The notes below the pieces were generated by a model that worked only from the letters and a program-made list of their open reading frames with translations, did not search any database and was not told the origin of the DNA. Positions 22,234 through 35,100 of a DNA stretch of 64,000 bases are shown in pieces. Where the stretch lies: NCBI GenBank assembly GCA_030374765.1, contig JARGXX010000092.1, positions 1-64,000 on the forward strand, written 5' to 3'. The position numbers were made by a program, and so were the translations under genes. Source of the stretch: Agarophyton chilense (Eukaryota > Rhodophyta > Florideophyceae > Gracilariales > Gracilariaceae). Each line of letters starts with the position of its first letter. The stretch's first letter is position 1.

Positions 22234-25200
22234 GCCTTCGTGCTGCATGCCGTGTTAAAGGTGTGTGGAACGTTGTGGAATCCGATTCTGGATATTCAGC
22301 AACTACTGAAGCAACATCGGATACCGCTATTGATAGCGCTCGAGTTGTCGCCAAGCGCGAGAAGGCATGTGGAATCATAATATGCGCCTTGCGTGATGCG
22401 CCACTTCGTGTGGTCATGGATGTCGACGACGACCCGGCGCGCATGCTCGCATTACTTGATGCACGGTATGCGTCCAATCGTACTGTATCCAGAATTGCTG
22501 TGCAGACTCAACTATTCCGTATGGGATACAATGGTCAGAATATGTCAGGCTATGTGGACCAGTACACGGCGTTATTTGCTCAGTTAGAGCGCATGGGGAA
22601 GGATGCGGCAGTACCGGAGTCGCACAAAGCTCCCATGTTACTTGCTTCTATTGATCCCAATTGCACACTGGAGTCTACTGCTGCAGCTCTTCGAACCAAG
22701 GATATCGCTGAGCTTACATGGGACTACGTGGCCACGACCCTCATAGATGAATACAACGCGAAACAGGTGTCTGCAAGGCCGTCTGGACGTAGTTCACGTC
22801 GCAAGAAGAAGGGCAGGAAAAAATCTGGTCGACATTCTGAATCGACTAATCGTACCCGCAGTAGTGCAAACAACGAAGATGAGGAGTCTGATGGTCACTC
22901 CGACATTGAGTCTACTGCTCGTGCACTTGTTGCCGCCTTGAGATCGTCATCATTTGATCGTTCTGGATCGAGCAATGGACATCATTGCGACTTCTGTGAT
23001 CGCGATGGACACACACAAGATCGTTGCTTTATGAATCCGGACAACCCGGACAACCACTTGCCGCAGAGTATCCTCGATAAACTGTCGCCACAACCCAAGC
23101 GAATGGGTGGTAGTAGTGGTAGAAGCGCCTCGAGCAAGTCTTCTGGAAAGTCTGGAAAAATCGAAATTGCTGGTGCAACTGTGGAAAGGACCACTATAGT
23201 TCCGCCGAATGACCTGAGTACCTACGCAGACAGCGGTGCGACAGTACATTGCTTCCATTCTGTTTGTGCGTTCGTGCCCGGTTCACTTGAACCTTGCGAC
23301 GAAAGAACAGTGATGCTTGCCGATAACACATCTGTTGTATCTAAACAACGCGGAGAGGTGATCATTCCTTTGGACAATGCGAACATACGTCTGAGTGATG
23401 CCCTACTGACCCCCGCTCTGGGATACAACTTGGTTTCAACCGGGTGTTTGGCCGACAAAGGTATTGAGTCGCTCTTTGGTCGTCATAGTGTACGTTTGAC
23501 GCTAGAGTCAAATGGTTTTGAGGTGGGCATTGGTGATCGTGACAAGGTATCTCGCATGTACACACTGCCTCAACCTTTAGGGCATGCTGGTGTGGAACTT
23601 GCGCTTTCGACTAAGTCTACGGAGACTCAACTGTGGCACCGACGACTGGCTCACATCAACCAACGTGATCTGCAACATGTACACAAGTACGCAGATGGAG
23701 TGCCGCACTTGTGTGACATGGAGGAGGTATGCCGAGCATGTCGACTTGGCAAGGCTCATAAGCTTCCGTTCCCAGGTCACTTTGAACATGCATCCGCGGT
23801 TGGTGACATTGTGCACTCGGATATTGTAGGTCCTCTGGAAAAGTCTTTTCCGGACAAGTTTCAATATGCATGTACATTCCTCGATGATCACTCACGGTAT
23901 GTGTTCCTAGGTCTGGTGATCCATCGCAGTGCCCTTAGTGATGTGTTTGTGGGTATTGCGGCAAAGTTTAAGCAGCTTGGAGGAGTGCATATCAAAAGTT
24001 TGCACTCGGACGGTGCAGAAGAATATATTGCCCTGCAAGAGAACTTGGCAGCAGAACATGGCCTCACTTCTTTCTCTGCTCCATACACCCCCGAACACAA
24101 CGCTATAGCTGAGCGCATCAATGGTACCATGGTGGAAGCTGCTCGATCGTTGCTGATCCAAGCCGATCTACCAGAATGTTTGTGGCCATATGCGCTGAAA
24201 CATGTTATCTTTGTGCGTAATCGAGTGCAACATTCTACTGTTAACAACAGTCCCTACTTTCTGGTAACTGGAAATAAACCTTTGTTGAAGCACGTGCGTG
24301 TGTTTGGATGCACTGCATTCGTGCTAAGGACTCCGCGTGGACCCAAGTTCGAGTCTCGTGCACTTGAGGGAGTGTACTTGGAGACTCTTGAGCATGGTGT
24401 GTACAAGGTACTCGTCGTTGATAATGACGGTACTCCGCGTATTATTGAGTCACGACATGTTACTTTTGATGAATCCATGTTCCCTGGCGCATCATCTCTT
24501 GCCAACTACATGGATGATGAAAGTGCGTCAGATGCTGACTATAGCTCTGATATGGGATTATTTGATAGCATTGATGACGAATCGGATACCTTCTCCGTCG
24601 ATAATGTTGAGGAGGAGGTGGTTCATGACGGATCCTCGCACCTGATTCCAGCACTCAGGCAGTCGGAGTCAGACTCCGGCAGCAATGAAGACGATGCACA
24701 GGATTCCGAAAGTGATGACGAAAGTGCTGCTGATGACCTTGATACATCTGCCAACGCTGATACGGAACCACGCTACCCGCAGCGCACGCGCCGTCAACCT
24801 CTGAGGTGGTTCATGGCAGGGTCTGGTCACTGTACATCGCAAGTCAAAGTCACTACTAGTGATGAGCCCTCACTCAAGGAGGCAATGTCCGCCAGTGCGG
24901 AGGAGCGTACCATGTGGCAAGCAGCCGTCGATGAAGAGTTTTCATCATTGGAGTCGAAGCAAACTTGGAAACCTGATGACTCTCCTGCTTCACAACCACT
25001 ACCAACTCACGTCATACTGAAGGTAAAGCGCAATGCTGATGGGTCAGTTGAACGTTTTAAGGCTCGTGTTGTAGCCGGTGGAAACCACCAAACATATGGT
25101 CAGGACTACATGGAGACTTATGCACCAGTTGTTTCGTTCTCTTTGGTGCGCATATTCTTGTATCTGACGTTATGCTTGCGCATGTATGTGGTACAGGTGG

Positions 25201-26440
25201 ATGTGAAGACTGCGTTTCTCGATGGCGAACTTGAGGAAGATGTGTGGATCATGTCACCTCGAGGTATACCTGGCGTGACTTCACGATGCTTCAAATTGCT
25301 CAAGGCTATCTATGGACCGAAGCAAGCGCACTTGGCATGGCACAACAAACTATGCGAGGATATGAAAAGCATATGTTTTGAAGAGTTACCGAGTGCACCT
25401 TGCGTGTTTCGCCGCCAAAACGAGAGCAATGAGGATGCGTTCGTGCTAGTTTATGTGGATGACTTGCTAATATTCACAACTTCTGCCATGGAACGTGATG
25501 CGATTTTGGAGGAGCATAAGTCGTTTTACGAGCTGCGTGTTGCGGAGGAAGTGAACTTGTACCTCGGCGTTGAATTCAAATGGACTTTAGATTCAGATGG
25601 TCGACCTGTGTCGCTATATCTTGGTCAGTCACTGTACACGGAAAGCGTGTTGCGCCGTTTCGGGTTTCAGCGATCCAAGCCGGCATGCACCCCTATGGTA
25701 GAATTTTTTTTTTTACCGGGTGGACATCTGAGAAAGATAAATCCATCCAGGATACTCAGCTGTACCAGCAGATCATTGGATCGCTTTTATACTTGGCACT
25801 GAGAACTCGGTTGGATATATCAGCACCCGTCCTAATCTTGGCTCGTTTTCAGAAATCGCCCACGGCCTACTGTCACAAGGCGGCAAAGCGGGTTCTTCGT
25901 TACCTTCGCGGTACAACTGGACATGGTGTGCACTATCACTCTGGCATGGTGAAACTGGAGGCGTACGTTGACTCTGACTACGCTGCGGACACGCGTGATC
26001 GCAAGTCAATGTCTGGTTTCTTAGTGAAGCTTGGCAAAGCGACATGTATGTGGGGCGCAAGAAAACAGGCTTCGGTGGCGTTGTCTACCGGCGAGGCCGA
26101 GTATTATGCTTTGACGCTTGCGTGTCAGGAGGTTATTTGGTTGAAGCGTGTGCTTAAGGAGATTGGATGGAAAGTGCAAGGTGCTGTGCCCATTCGTTCG
26201 GACAACCAGTGCGCCATTGACTGGGCAACTGGTGAACGCTGTCCGTCGGGTCGCGCTAAGCACATTGACGTTAAGTTGCACTTCGTTCGGGAACTAGTCA
26301 AGGATAGTCACATCAATGTGACGTACGTTCCAAGTGAAGGCAATGATGCGGACTTCTTAACTAAACCACTTGGCCCAGGTCTTCACAACAATAACGTGGA
26401 CCGTGTTGGATTTGGCCGACCAGTCGAGGAGGAGTGTTGA
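22234..26440 (+). mobile_element. Copia B2 gag-pol
   Basis: It starts inside gag, at the point corresponding to about codon 33 of B3 (RLRAACRVKG), directly at the outer end of the inverted B1 LTR. It continues through capsid, zinc knuckle (HHCDFCDRDGH), protease (YADSGATVHC), integrase, RT (YVDD) and RNase H to the 3' LTR. Only scattered substitutions separate it from B3. It is broken about once in pol. Its own 5' LTR and leader are not in this window. Confidence 0.88.
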
Positions 26441-27108
26441 GGTTTGGTCGACTGTGCCCCCAAGCCCTTTGGAGTGTTGGAAATAGTGGAAAACAAAAAG
26501 TGGATTTAAGCATGGGCACTTTTGGGCACCCTCCGCCGAAAAACGAATATGCGCCTCATCTCAATCTCAACGTGAAACGGCCATCAGATTGGCTACTGCA
26601 AATGCCCTCATGCAACGTGGTATGGACAAGTGGTCTGGTTCTAATGGGGCGTGTTGGGGCTTCGGCCCAAGTGGAGCGATTTGATTGGACGAGAGCGCTG
26701 AATGAGCACGGGCTATGCAGTTGGAGAGAATGTGCCAATGTGGGCTGGATACGGGGTTTGGCCGTAACAGCCGAATCTGGGCTGCGCGGGGTGGTTGGCA
26801 CTGGCGCACCACTTTGGATGATTTTTTTGAGTTTTTAGTTGATATGCTTCATGTTTGAAATTGTTTTGGCGCGCAACTCCTCGTCGCACAGTGGCAAGGT
26901 GTGAGACGTGGGTGACCCGCCGACGGTCAGCACCGGCGGCGGTACTGCGTGCGAGGTAGATATAGTTTTCAATGACGGTCGCCAACGATCGAAGTAAATT
27001 GTCAAGGCTGACTACCTTCCTTTGTTTCTCTTCTTTTATTTTTCTCTTCTTCTCGTCTTTTCCCCCTCTTCTTCCTTTTCCTTTACCTAACCTGCGCTCA
27101 CGTTGTGA
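26435..27108 (+). repeat. Copia B2 3' LTR (674 bp)
   Basis: TGTTGAGGTTTGG...CACGTTGTGA, preceded by the purine run GAGGAGGAG. As in B3, the stop codon of the polyprotein lies inside the LTR start. It carries several differences from the other B LTRs, for example in the palindrome CGCATATGCG. Confidence 0.88.
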
Positions 27109-28746
27109 GATCACATAGAAACTTCTCTCATACATTGTATGGCCGCAAAGGCAAGGTCTATTACCTGTACGGGCATCCCGAAATCGTTCGAGGAAGCCGG
27201 GAAGGTCAAGGAATGGGCAGAAGTCATACATCGAGAATTTGACGCCTTGATCGATCGTGGCACATGGGAATGTGTAGACCGAACCCCGGACATGAAGCCC
27301 ATACCACACTTGTGGACATTTATTCGCAAGGATACAGCTGATATCCAACAGCAGCTTCACAAAGCTCGCTGTGTCGTTAGAGGAGACAAGCAACTCTCTT
27401 TCCTAGACTACAATCCAGATGACATCTACGCACCAGTAGCCCGTCATGAAACTATTCGCCTACTCATTGCAAAAGCTGCTGCAAAGGACTTGCCCCTGGA
27501 AACAATGGACATTAGCAACTCATACCTTTAAGGTGATATGGACAAGCCATTGATTATCGAACAACGGACTAACTCCAGTGGAACATCGTATCAACCCGGA
27601 AAGGTCTGCGTACTTCTCAAGTCAATGTACGGGTCGGTACAAGCAAGTAAGATCTGGGGATCTCCTTTTCATGATGTTCTTCTCCAGATGGGTTTCAAGA
27701 ATTCGAAGAGCGATCACAGACTTTACCTCTACAAGTTGGACGATGGATCCTTTCTAAACTTTATCGCTGTGGTTGACGACATCATGTTTGGTTCGTCCTC
27801 AACGTCTCTTATGGCTGATTTCAAGGAACAAATGATGTCAACGTTCAAAGTGAAGTGCCTTGGTCCTGCGAAACTCTTCATTGGATGGAGTATTACTCAT
27901 TCAAGGGTTGGAATATTTCTGGATCAATCCAAGTACATCGAACTAATTGCTACGGAACACGGATTGCGACACACGAAGTCGGTCCGTACTCCACTACATA
28001 CAACGTATGACTTGAGGAATAGGTACAAGGATGAACCCTTACTTGGACGGAGGGAGCACAACGTATACCGTTCTCTTGTCGGATACATCATGCACATAGC
28101 GGTATGCACCCGTCCTGACGTATCCTACGCCACTTCACATCTAGAAAGGCAAGTACATGAGCCCACTCAACTTCAATTGATGCTTTCGAAGCGAATGGTT
28201 AAGTATCTATTGGGAACGAAACATTATCGACTTGCATTTCCGTCGATGATCAAGGGGCTGCTGGGAGCCTTTTGCGACTCTGATTGTGCTGGGTGCAAAG
28301 AGAGTAAAAGGTCAACGACAGGGTATCTGGTACAGGTGAACAACACTCCGATTATGTGGAGTTCAAAATGACAGAGTATAGTTGCACTTTCGTCTGGAGA
28401 GGCAGAGTATATCGCTCTTTCACAGAGTGCACGGAACGTTGTATTGCTTCGCAGATTGTTCTGGGAGCTTGTGCATAATGAGGACTTAAGCTTGGAACTA
28501 GAACTGTATTTGGTGAAGATGCACACTGATAGCTCAGCCGCGGGATCCATGGTGAAGAACAACAAGCTCACGGATAGGAATAAGCACATCTCCATTCCGT
28601 TCCACCATGTGAAGGATCTCGTTGATTCTGGAGTTGTTGAACTCATTCAAGTAGAATCTTCTCAGCAACCTGCGGACCTGTTGACTAAGTCATTGTCATA
28701 CCAATACATAGAAAAGCTTCTTCCTTTGTTTGGAATCTTGATGTAG
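27109..28746 (+). mobile_element. Copia C, 3' half of pol (RT and RNase H)
   Basis: A third copia lineage, clearly different from A and B in sequence. It begins directly at the end of the B2 LTR. RT region (about 27139-27900): IYAPVARHETIRLL, LETMDISNSYL, SMYGSVQASKIW and the active-site area AVVDDIMFGSS. RNase H region (about 28080-28740): TRPDVSYATSHL, FCDSDCAGCKESKRS, then the C-terminal part with NKHISIPFHHVKDLV and PADLLTKSL. It is broken about twice. Its gag, protease and integrase are not in the window; the left part may have been separated by the B2/B1 insertion. No LTR could be delimited. Confidence 0.8.
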
Positions 28747-29494
28747 TGCTTCGATCACTAACCTCAACTGACTTGTCTCATTCTTACTATGTTTTATTTT
28801 CCTTTGTGTTTCTGATATGTTTTTTTGTGAATTCCTATCCTATTTTGTTACAGATTCATATGCTTTGGTACAGATTCATATGCTTTGGTACTATACGTCA
28901 GGCTTTACCTTTTCCTTATGCAAAGTTCTTTCCCCTACATGGTTTTAAATACCATCAAAGGGTTTTAACGGTAGCAAACGTCTTTGTAGTTCTCTAGTTC
29001 TAGGTCGCTGTTACTTTCATTGAGATCAGCTATCTGTCGTGTGGAAGATGCTCATGTTGTTGAAAACAAATTCCTGTGCGCACGGGTGATGAGCTAGACT
29101 GAGCAGTGTACTTGCTTAGAGGTGATGCGAAGAAAGTTGATAACATCAACGATCCCTTCGAAGGATGGTGTGAGGCAATATGAAATGCGCACACTGGGTG
29201 CAAATATCAGTGGCAATCAGCGGGACCCCTGACAGTGGCGGGGCCGACAGAAGCACCCGTTTGGGTATACAAATAAACGAGCGACGGCGGCGGTGCCTCG
29301 CCGGAAACTGGGGGAGGAAGGACCGATCTTCATGCTACAAAGGCACGCCCGATACACGCGCTCGCCCCACGGCGCATGAGCAAACGCTGGCCAAAAATCT
29401 GTAAACAGAAAAAGAACACAAAAAGAAGGAAAAAAACTGTGCCGATAATCTTAAACTCTAAGGTTATGTTATCTATACGCACACAAACAGCTGC
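28747..29494. other. Non-coding stretch after copia C
   Basis: AT-rich to about 29000, then mixed; no gene recognised. The first ~400 bp may include the 3' untranslated region or LTR of copia C, but no polypurine tract or partner LTR was identified. It contains one short tandem repeat (28849-28888). Confidence 0.4.
28849..28888 (+). repeat. 20-bp perfect tandem duplication
   Basis: TACAGATTCATATGCTTTGG occurs twice in direct succession, followed by TAC. Small local duplication in the putative 3' region of copia C. Confidence 0.85.
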
Positions 29495-30740
29495 TCACAG
29501 GCTTATGGCCAGCATGCACTTGCCACGCAAACCATTCACCTCCACCGTCTTGCGCCCGTTTACAATGCCCGCCTCGCTACCACCACCACCATCACCTCCT
29601 AGAGCACCAGCCCGCACAACCGCTCCGCCACACTTGAAGTACGACCGGATGATCGAGTCCGTTGATCTCCAACTCCCCCCAAACCCCTCCTTCCCCCTCG
29701 CGGCAGCTCGACATGTCACACGCACCTATCTCGCTCCTATGAAAGGTGATTCATCCACAGTTGTTTTCACCTCCCCAGCGCCGCATCCCACCTTAACTCT
29801 CCACACCTTCGCCGTCGAGTCATCTGAATAACTCACCAATTTATGCGTATCACTGGCACAACATTGCACCCCCGCCACATCACCACCTCGATGTGCGCCT
29901 AGCAACAAAACCGGATCCAATCGGCGAAGCACGCTGTCCGTGCGCGTATATCACATGTACACCTTACTATCCGCCTATCTAGACCCAAGAAACCGTCCAC
30001 ACGGGCTGAAATTTGCGCAAATGTATAACGAAGTCTGCTTATGTCCGCCAAGCACCGTGGTATACCCCAAGTCCATATCACCCACATTGTACACATAAAT
30101 TGAACTATCTGAACCAGAATCAATCAGCTTCGTACCCGACACGTCTATATCCAAATCACCCAGCCCATTATGCCACGATCTATGCTGTCAGTCCAGTGGC
30201 GTCTGTTCTCCAGGTCGCGTCGTATAGATGAAGTGGTCATCATCCGCCCGTCCACACTTGCGCAGATCTTACAATTCAATGGTACCATCCACAGCAACCG
30301 CCATGAACAACACGCGGCCACTATGTGGAACCGCCACGAACGCCGTCACGCTACCTCCCACACCCCCATCACTCTGCTCACGCGGCCTTCTCGCACTTCT
30401 CCGTCCCGCCATCACACCAACAAGTGCTATGTCCATGATGGCTTTCCCTCGCATACGAGTTATCACAAAACGTCGGCGTGCGCAAGTCAAGTACCCGAAT
30501 GTCACCATGGAGAGCAGCAGTGGCAAGTACATACGGCAAATTGGCGAGATTGCGAACTGCCTCCACGCTACGCGTAGCCCCTCCACGCGTGGCCTTTCGG
30601 ATATTTTTCTGAACGATGAACACCCGCACGGATGTACCACCAAACGCACTCACATCTTCTTCATCATTATTTATACACATTGCATCAAAGAGGGCATTAT
30701 CATGCCGTCGACGGCATGCCAGCGAAGCGTTGGGTGACAT
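29495..30740 (-). pseudogene. Decayed WD40-repeat gene, DTL/CDT2-like
   Basis: Host-gene relic read leftward. Recognisable WD40 blades in order: an N-terminal blade ending FGGTSVRVFIVQ; LATAALHGDIRVLDLRT; SVTAFVAVPHSGRVLF followed by VDGTIEL-(stop)-DLRK; DSSIYVYNVGDMDLGY with VLGGHKQTSLYICANFSPCGRFL; and LLLGAHRGGDVAGVQCC with SYSDDSTAKVWRV. The order, the WDLRK and SDD.T.K.WR strings and the blade spacing resemble DTL/CDT2, the substrate receptor of the CRL4 ubiquitin ligase that degrades CDT1 in S phase. It is broken: the first blades (about 30400-30740) are in one frame and the rest in another, with a shift between about 30420 and 30350. A stop replaces the Trp of WDLRK at 30269-30271, and more in-frame stops follow, for example near 30180 and between 29930 and 30000. 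No convincing introns were seen. The WD40 call is firm; the CDT2 assignment is from memory of the family. Confidence 0.6.
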
Positions 30741-32171
30741 GCGAAACGTATGAATCTGTGCACGTCATGCAAAACGAGTATCGTGAATGTTAAGTACGCC
30801 GTGTTAATCGACGGCCAGTGATGCCTAGCCGTGAAGCGCGGTGGTGAAGCATGAGATGAAGAAATTTGGTATGGCCTGAGGGACGTGTGTTGTGGTTCGA
30901 CGTTCCAACACGAAAAGTCGTCCTCGGGAGTGGTTCATAGCGCATCTAGAAGATGATGGTAAGAACCTGTGACACATTTCAAGAGGAGGGTTAGGGTTTG
31001 TGGATTGTGATGGGGAGTACGGGGGCGGAGTTGGAGTGTGGTGAGACCTGTTACGCAATGACTGGTGGGTTAGCGTACTGGTTTCAACCTGAGGTAGCGT
31101 CGTAGAGCGGGTCTTAAGGTTCGTATTCTTGACAGCGGCACTCCCAGAGTACTTGGTGCAATGTGCTGGCGTTTACTGCGTAGTCCTACAGGTTGGAGCG
31201 ACGGTAAAGATGGCTTGAAGTACAATTGGTGGAGCAAATGTACCAAAGAGGGCAAATAAGTAATCTAACGGTGCCTACCTTACTCTAAGGGAGAAGCGTC
31301 ACTCGAGCCATGTAAATAGCGATGGAGAGGCGCTGGGATCTCCCTGGCACTGTAATGCTAATCAATTACACTACTTAAAATAAACTGATACTCTAAATGA
31401 GCTTAGCTGAGGTCAGCCCGTCCACGTGTCGCCTGTAAGATACCTCAGGTCCCGGCGACTTACAGAGCTCAACCGTTATCGTTGCTCCTTCACAGTAACT
31501 ACACGCCTATTCTGAGTTCTTGGGCATCTGGAATTCTACAGGGGGACCAAGATCCACTATTCGTCCACCAAAACATACGAAGTGCATTTACGCGGCAAGC
31601 TGCAGAAGATATTTATGTTTTAAGGAGACATATTGGTGTTGTTGAACATAAATATTCGTCGGGGCACATTGGCAGAAAAAAAGGAAGAGGCGCGGTTCGT
31701 ACGTACTTCATCGACCCGACCTTGCGGTCTGTTTTTCTTATGAAACGTTCAAAGGCTTCTTATGATGGGGCTATAACAGTACTTCGGGGAATCAGTAACT
31801 GAATGGTAAGCGTTTCATTCCGTTCACAGTGTTCATAGCAATAAACAAAGAAGTTCTACACCAAGCTGTCATTTTCCAATACAAAAAAACGTCCCCGCTC
31901 CCCCATTGGAGGATCCAATTGAAAACTTAGAGACTTCTTTGAAAACCTAGCTTTCGAATATGAAAGAAGCGGATGGTACTTTAATAAGTCATGCGATACC
32001 AGCGATTCTGGGACACTTGTTTGTAGGTGATATATATGTGTCGCAATATGATGTCATAACTATGTCAGTAGAGAGTGCAAGGAGTGCAGAAACAGTAGGT
32101 GGACTCTAAATTCACTCCAGTCAGGCACTGCTCAGACACATCAAAACTTAATTTAATAATTTTTTCTGCAA
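30741..32171. other. Region without a recognised gene
   Basis: 1.4 kb between the WD40 relic and gypsy E. It holds one short plus-strand open frame (31482-31802) with no recognised domain. It may include the 3' LTR of gypsy E toward its right end, but no matching LTR was found near the other end of E. Confidence 0.4.
31482..31802 (+). CDS. Short unrecognised open frame
   Basis: 106 codons counted from a TTG; no ATG lies at that point, so the start is uncertain. A basic stretch (HIGRKKGRGAVR) lies in the middle. No domain, signal peptide or membrane segment is evident. It could be chance or a fragment of a gene or element. Confidence 0.15.
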   Translation: MLLHSNYTPILSSWASGILQGDQDPLFVHQNIRSAFTRQAAEDIYVLRRHIGVVEHKYSSGHIGRKKGRGAVRTYFIDPTLRSVFLMKRSKASYDGAITVLRGISN

Positions 32172-35100
32172 TCAGTTGGCCCCAATTACAGTGCCCAGAT
32201 CCCCACTAGGGTCAAGGTGCCTGCCTATTTGAAGAGCAGAGCCCTGCTCTTGGGCTTGTTGGGTTGTGGTAGGGCCTATAGTTTTCTCCAGATCTTGTGA
32301 TGGAATGCTTGTCGTATCATTCGAAGAATTCGACTTCGGTTCTGCAAATTCCGGGCCAACGGCTGGATCCGCGGTCTTGGCCTCTTTTCTAGGGACTATT
32401 GAGACCCGGTCTACCAATATGGTGTTTTGGAGCCAATCCATTCGAACCGTGACGATGTTCTCATTTGCTGAGACTGCCTCATATGGTTCCTTCGATTTAG
32501 AGAGTAGCTTCAATTTCACATCAGAATCGATACCGATATAGTCTTTTTTCTCGGATGGTGTCGGTTTCAATCCACTGGGAGTGATTTCAATGAAAACATA
32601 GTCCCCGATTTCTACCGTTGTAGTCCTCTTTACCCCTTGGTCCTAGTAGGACTTATAACGCTTCTGGGATACTGTCAATTTGGCATTTGCTTCCTTTAAG
32701 GGTTTCCTGAACTTTTTGAGCATATCTTTCTTGACCTGAGCGGAGGTAAGTGTACCAGCTGCTCCGTAGTTCTCGGGTCCTGGTGAAAGGACTATACCAT
32801 GAGATGCCTGTGAGAAGACCAGGCCGAAGGGAATAGTCTGCGTTGATCGGTGTACCTTAAGGTTATAGGCATATGTTAGGGTTTGTACATAATCAGCCCA
32901 TCCAGTTTGGTGTTCTTCTACATAGTGTCATATTCTAGCCACGAGGGTTTTGTTAAAGCGTTCCACTTGGCCGTTCGTCTCCCAATGATACTCCGTGGTG
33001 AAGTAATTCTTCAACCCAAGCATGGTACATACTGCTTCAATGAACTTCGATGCCAAGTTCGAGCTATTGGCGGTGAGCAGGTACATTGAGGCACCGTTTA
33101 AGTTTACACAATTATTCAGGAATGGTCTCGCCAAGACCGTCGATGTTGTGCTTTTCAGGAGTATGGCCCTTGCGAGTTTGGAAAACCGATCAGTGATGAT
33201 CAGCACGAATCGGTAACCCTTTGAGGTTTTTGGCAGTCGGCCTAGGATGTAGATGGCTACAAATTCCAAAGGCCCAGCGGCGGGGAAAAGCGTCAGGTAC
33301 TTTCTGTGATCTCTTAACCCAAATCGGGTCTTTACACACGACGTGCAGCAAGCCACATAGATATGGATATCGTGGACCATGCTGGGCCAGTAGAAATGTT
33401 TCCTCAATGTATAATACAGCCGTGTGGCACCTGAATGACCTTCCAATCTCGGGTAATGCCTTAAAATATGGTATTTTCGGGCGTAGAGATTATGGCACCA
33501 CCTTCTGGAGTACTCCATGAAGGGTAGAACGACGCACTAGGTAGCCTTCATGGTCTATATCGAACTGCAATTCTTTGATGCCAACTTGGTTTCTCAATGT
33601 CCTGCTGTAGGTGTCCGTAGCTTGCGCTCGAAAGAGTTCCTCTCGCGTCATGGGAATTGTTTCCTCTTCCTCGATGGCTCCTACTATTTCGAGTGATTCC
33701 TCCGGTTTTCTTTCTTCATCATCCCATGGCCGTTTTTGTTCGTACTTTCCATGGGGTTGTGCCAGCTCAGTCGAAAAACATGGTATATCATCTTCTACCA
33801 GTTCGATGTCAAGCCCATCGGTATTTAACCGAAACATCGCACCCACGATGTTGGGTTTTATACCAGAGCGGTATCGGACTTCATAGTCAAACTCCAAGAG
33901 GTCAGAATCTCCATCGAGCTAACCGTCCGGAGTAATCTGCCAGACCCAATATCCAGCGTAAGGCTTCATGATCCGTTCGTATGGTATAAAGAGAACCATA
34001 TAAGAATGGTCGCAGCATCAACATGCTCCATACCATGGCGAGGAATTCCTTTACCGTGAAGGATTAGTTTTGTTCCGTCTGTGTGATCGTTCGGCTCCAG
34101 TAACCATTTGGTGATTTTGATTCATCTTCCTGCTCCTGCATTAGACAGCAACCAATTTGGGCGTCCGACGCACCAGCATCCAATGTGTGAGGCTGTTCTT
34201 CTTTCGGTAATGCCAACAATGGAGGCAAAAGCGGAGCCTCTTTCAACAGATGGAAGGCATCCAATTCATCGTAATATAGATACACAAACCTTTCTGGCTA
34301 ACATTTTTGAAGAAGTCGATTTAAAAGGGCTGCTTTTTTTGTAAAGCCTTTGATAAAATTGCCTTAGACTTTACACAGACATATGAAAGAGCGTTTATCC
34401 GTTTGGGATTTCGAGAATTTTGTTTCTTTCACCGCTCGGAGGTTTCGTTTGGGTACTTGATGTTTTCATGGGCTGAGTGTGTGCCCTAGGTACTCCACCT
34501 TCTGGTCGAAGAGCATATAATTCCTTAAATTCAGAGTTAGTCCCGAATTTCTCAAGAGACCCAGTACAGTACGAAGATGTTCTTGGGGCTACCCCACGGT
34601 TCCGAAATAGATCACCACGTCGTCTATATACACCAATGCGGTTGTCCACCTGACTTTTGACAGTATAATATGTAGAGCCCGTTGGAGGGTTGCTGACGTA
34701 TTCCGTACAACAACAGGCATCCTCCGGAATCGGTGGAGTCCAGCGTGACATGTGAACTTCGTTTTATCTCTGTCATCTTCGGGTATCTCTATTTGCTAAT
34801 AACCAGAGTTGGCATCCATTGTTGTAAACATATTTGCGTCCCCTAGGGAATCGATACATTCATCCATTCTTGGTATCGGATACGATTCTCTTACCGTAAC
34901 GACATCAACTTCCGATAATCGATACAGAACTGCATTCGGGCTTCTCCTCGTTTTCGCACAAGCACCACGACGCTTTCCCAATCCGAATTTTCGGGTTCAA
35001 TCACACCTTCACGCAGCATTCTATGCATATCCTGTACTTATACTTCACAGGCTTTTAGACCGGCCCGGTACACTTGCTAATGAATAGGCTTGGCGCTTGA

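Noticed and set aside
19987-22800. Autointegration of one B cDNA as the cause of the inverted B1/B2 pair
   Set aside because: B1 and B2 both contain gag codons 33-220, so two copies are involved; an intramolecular event would not duplicate that part.
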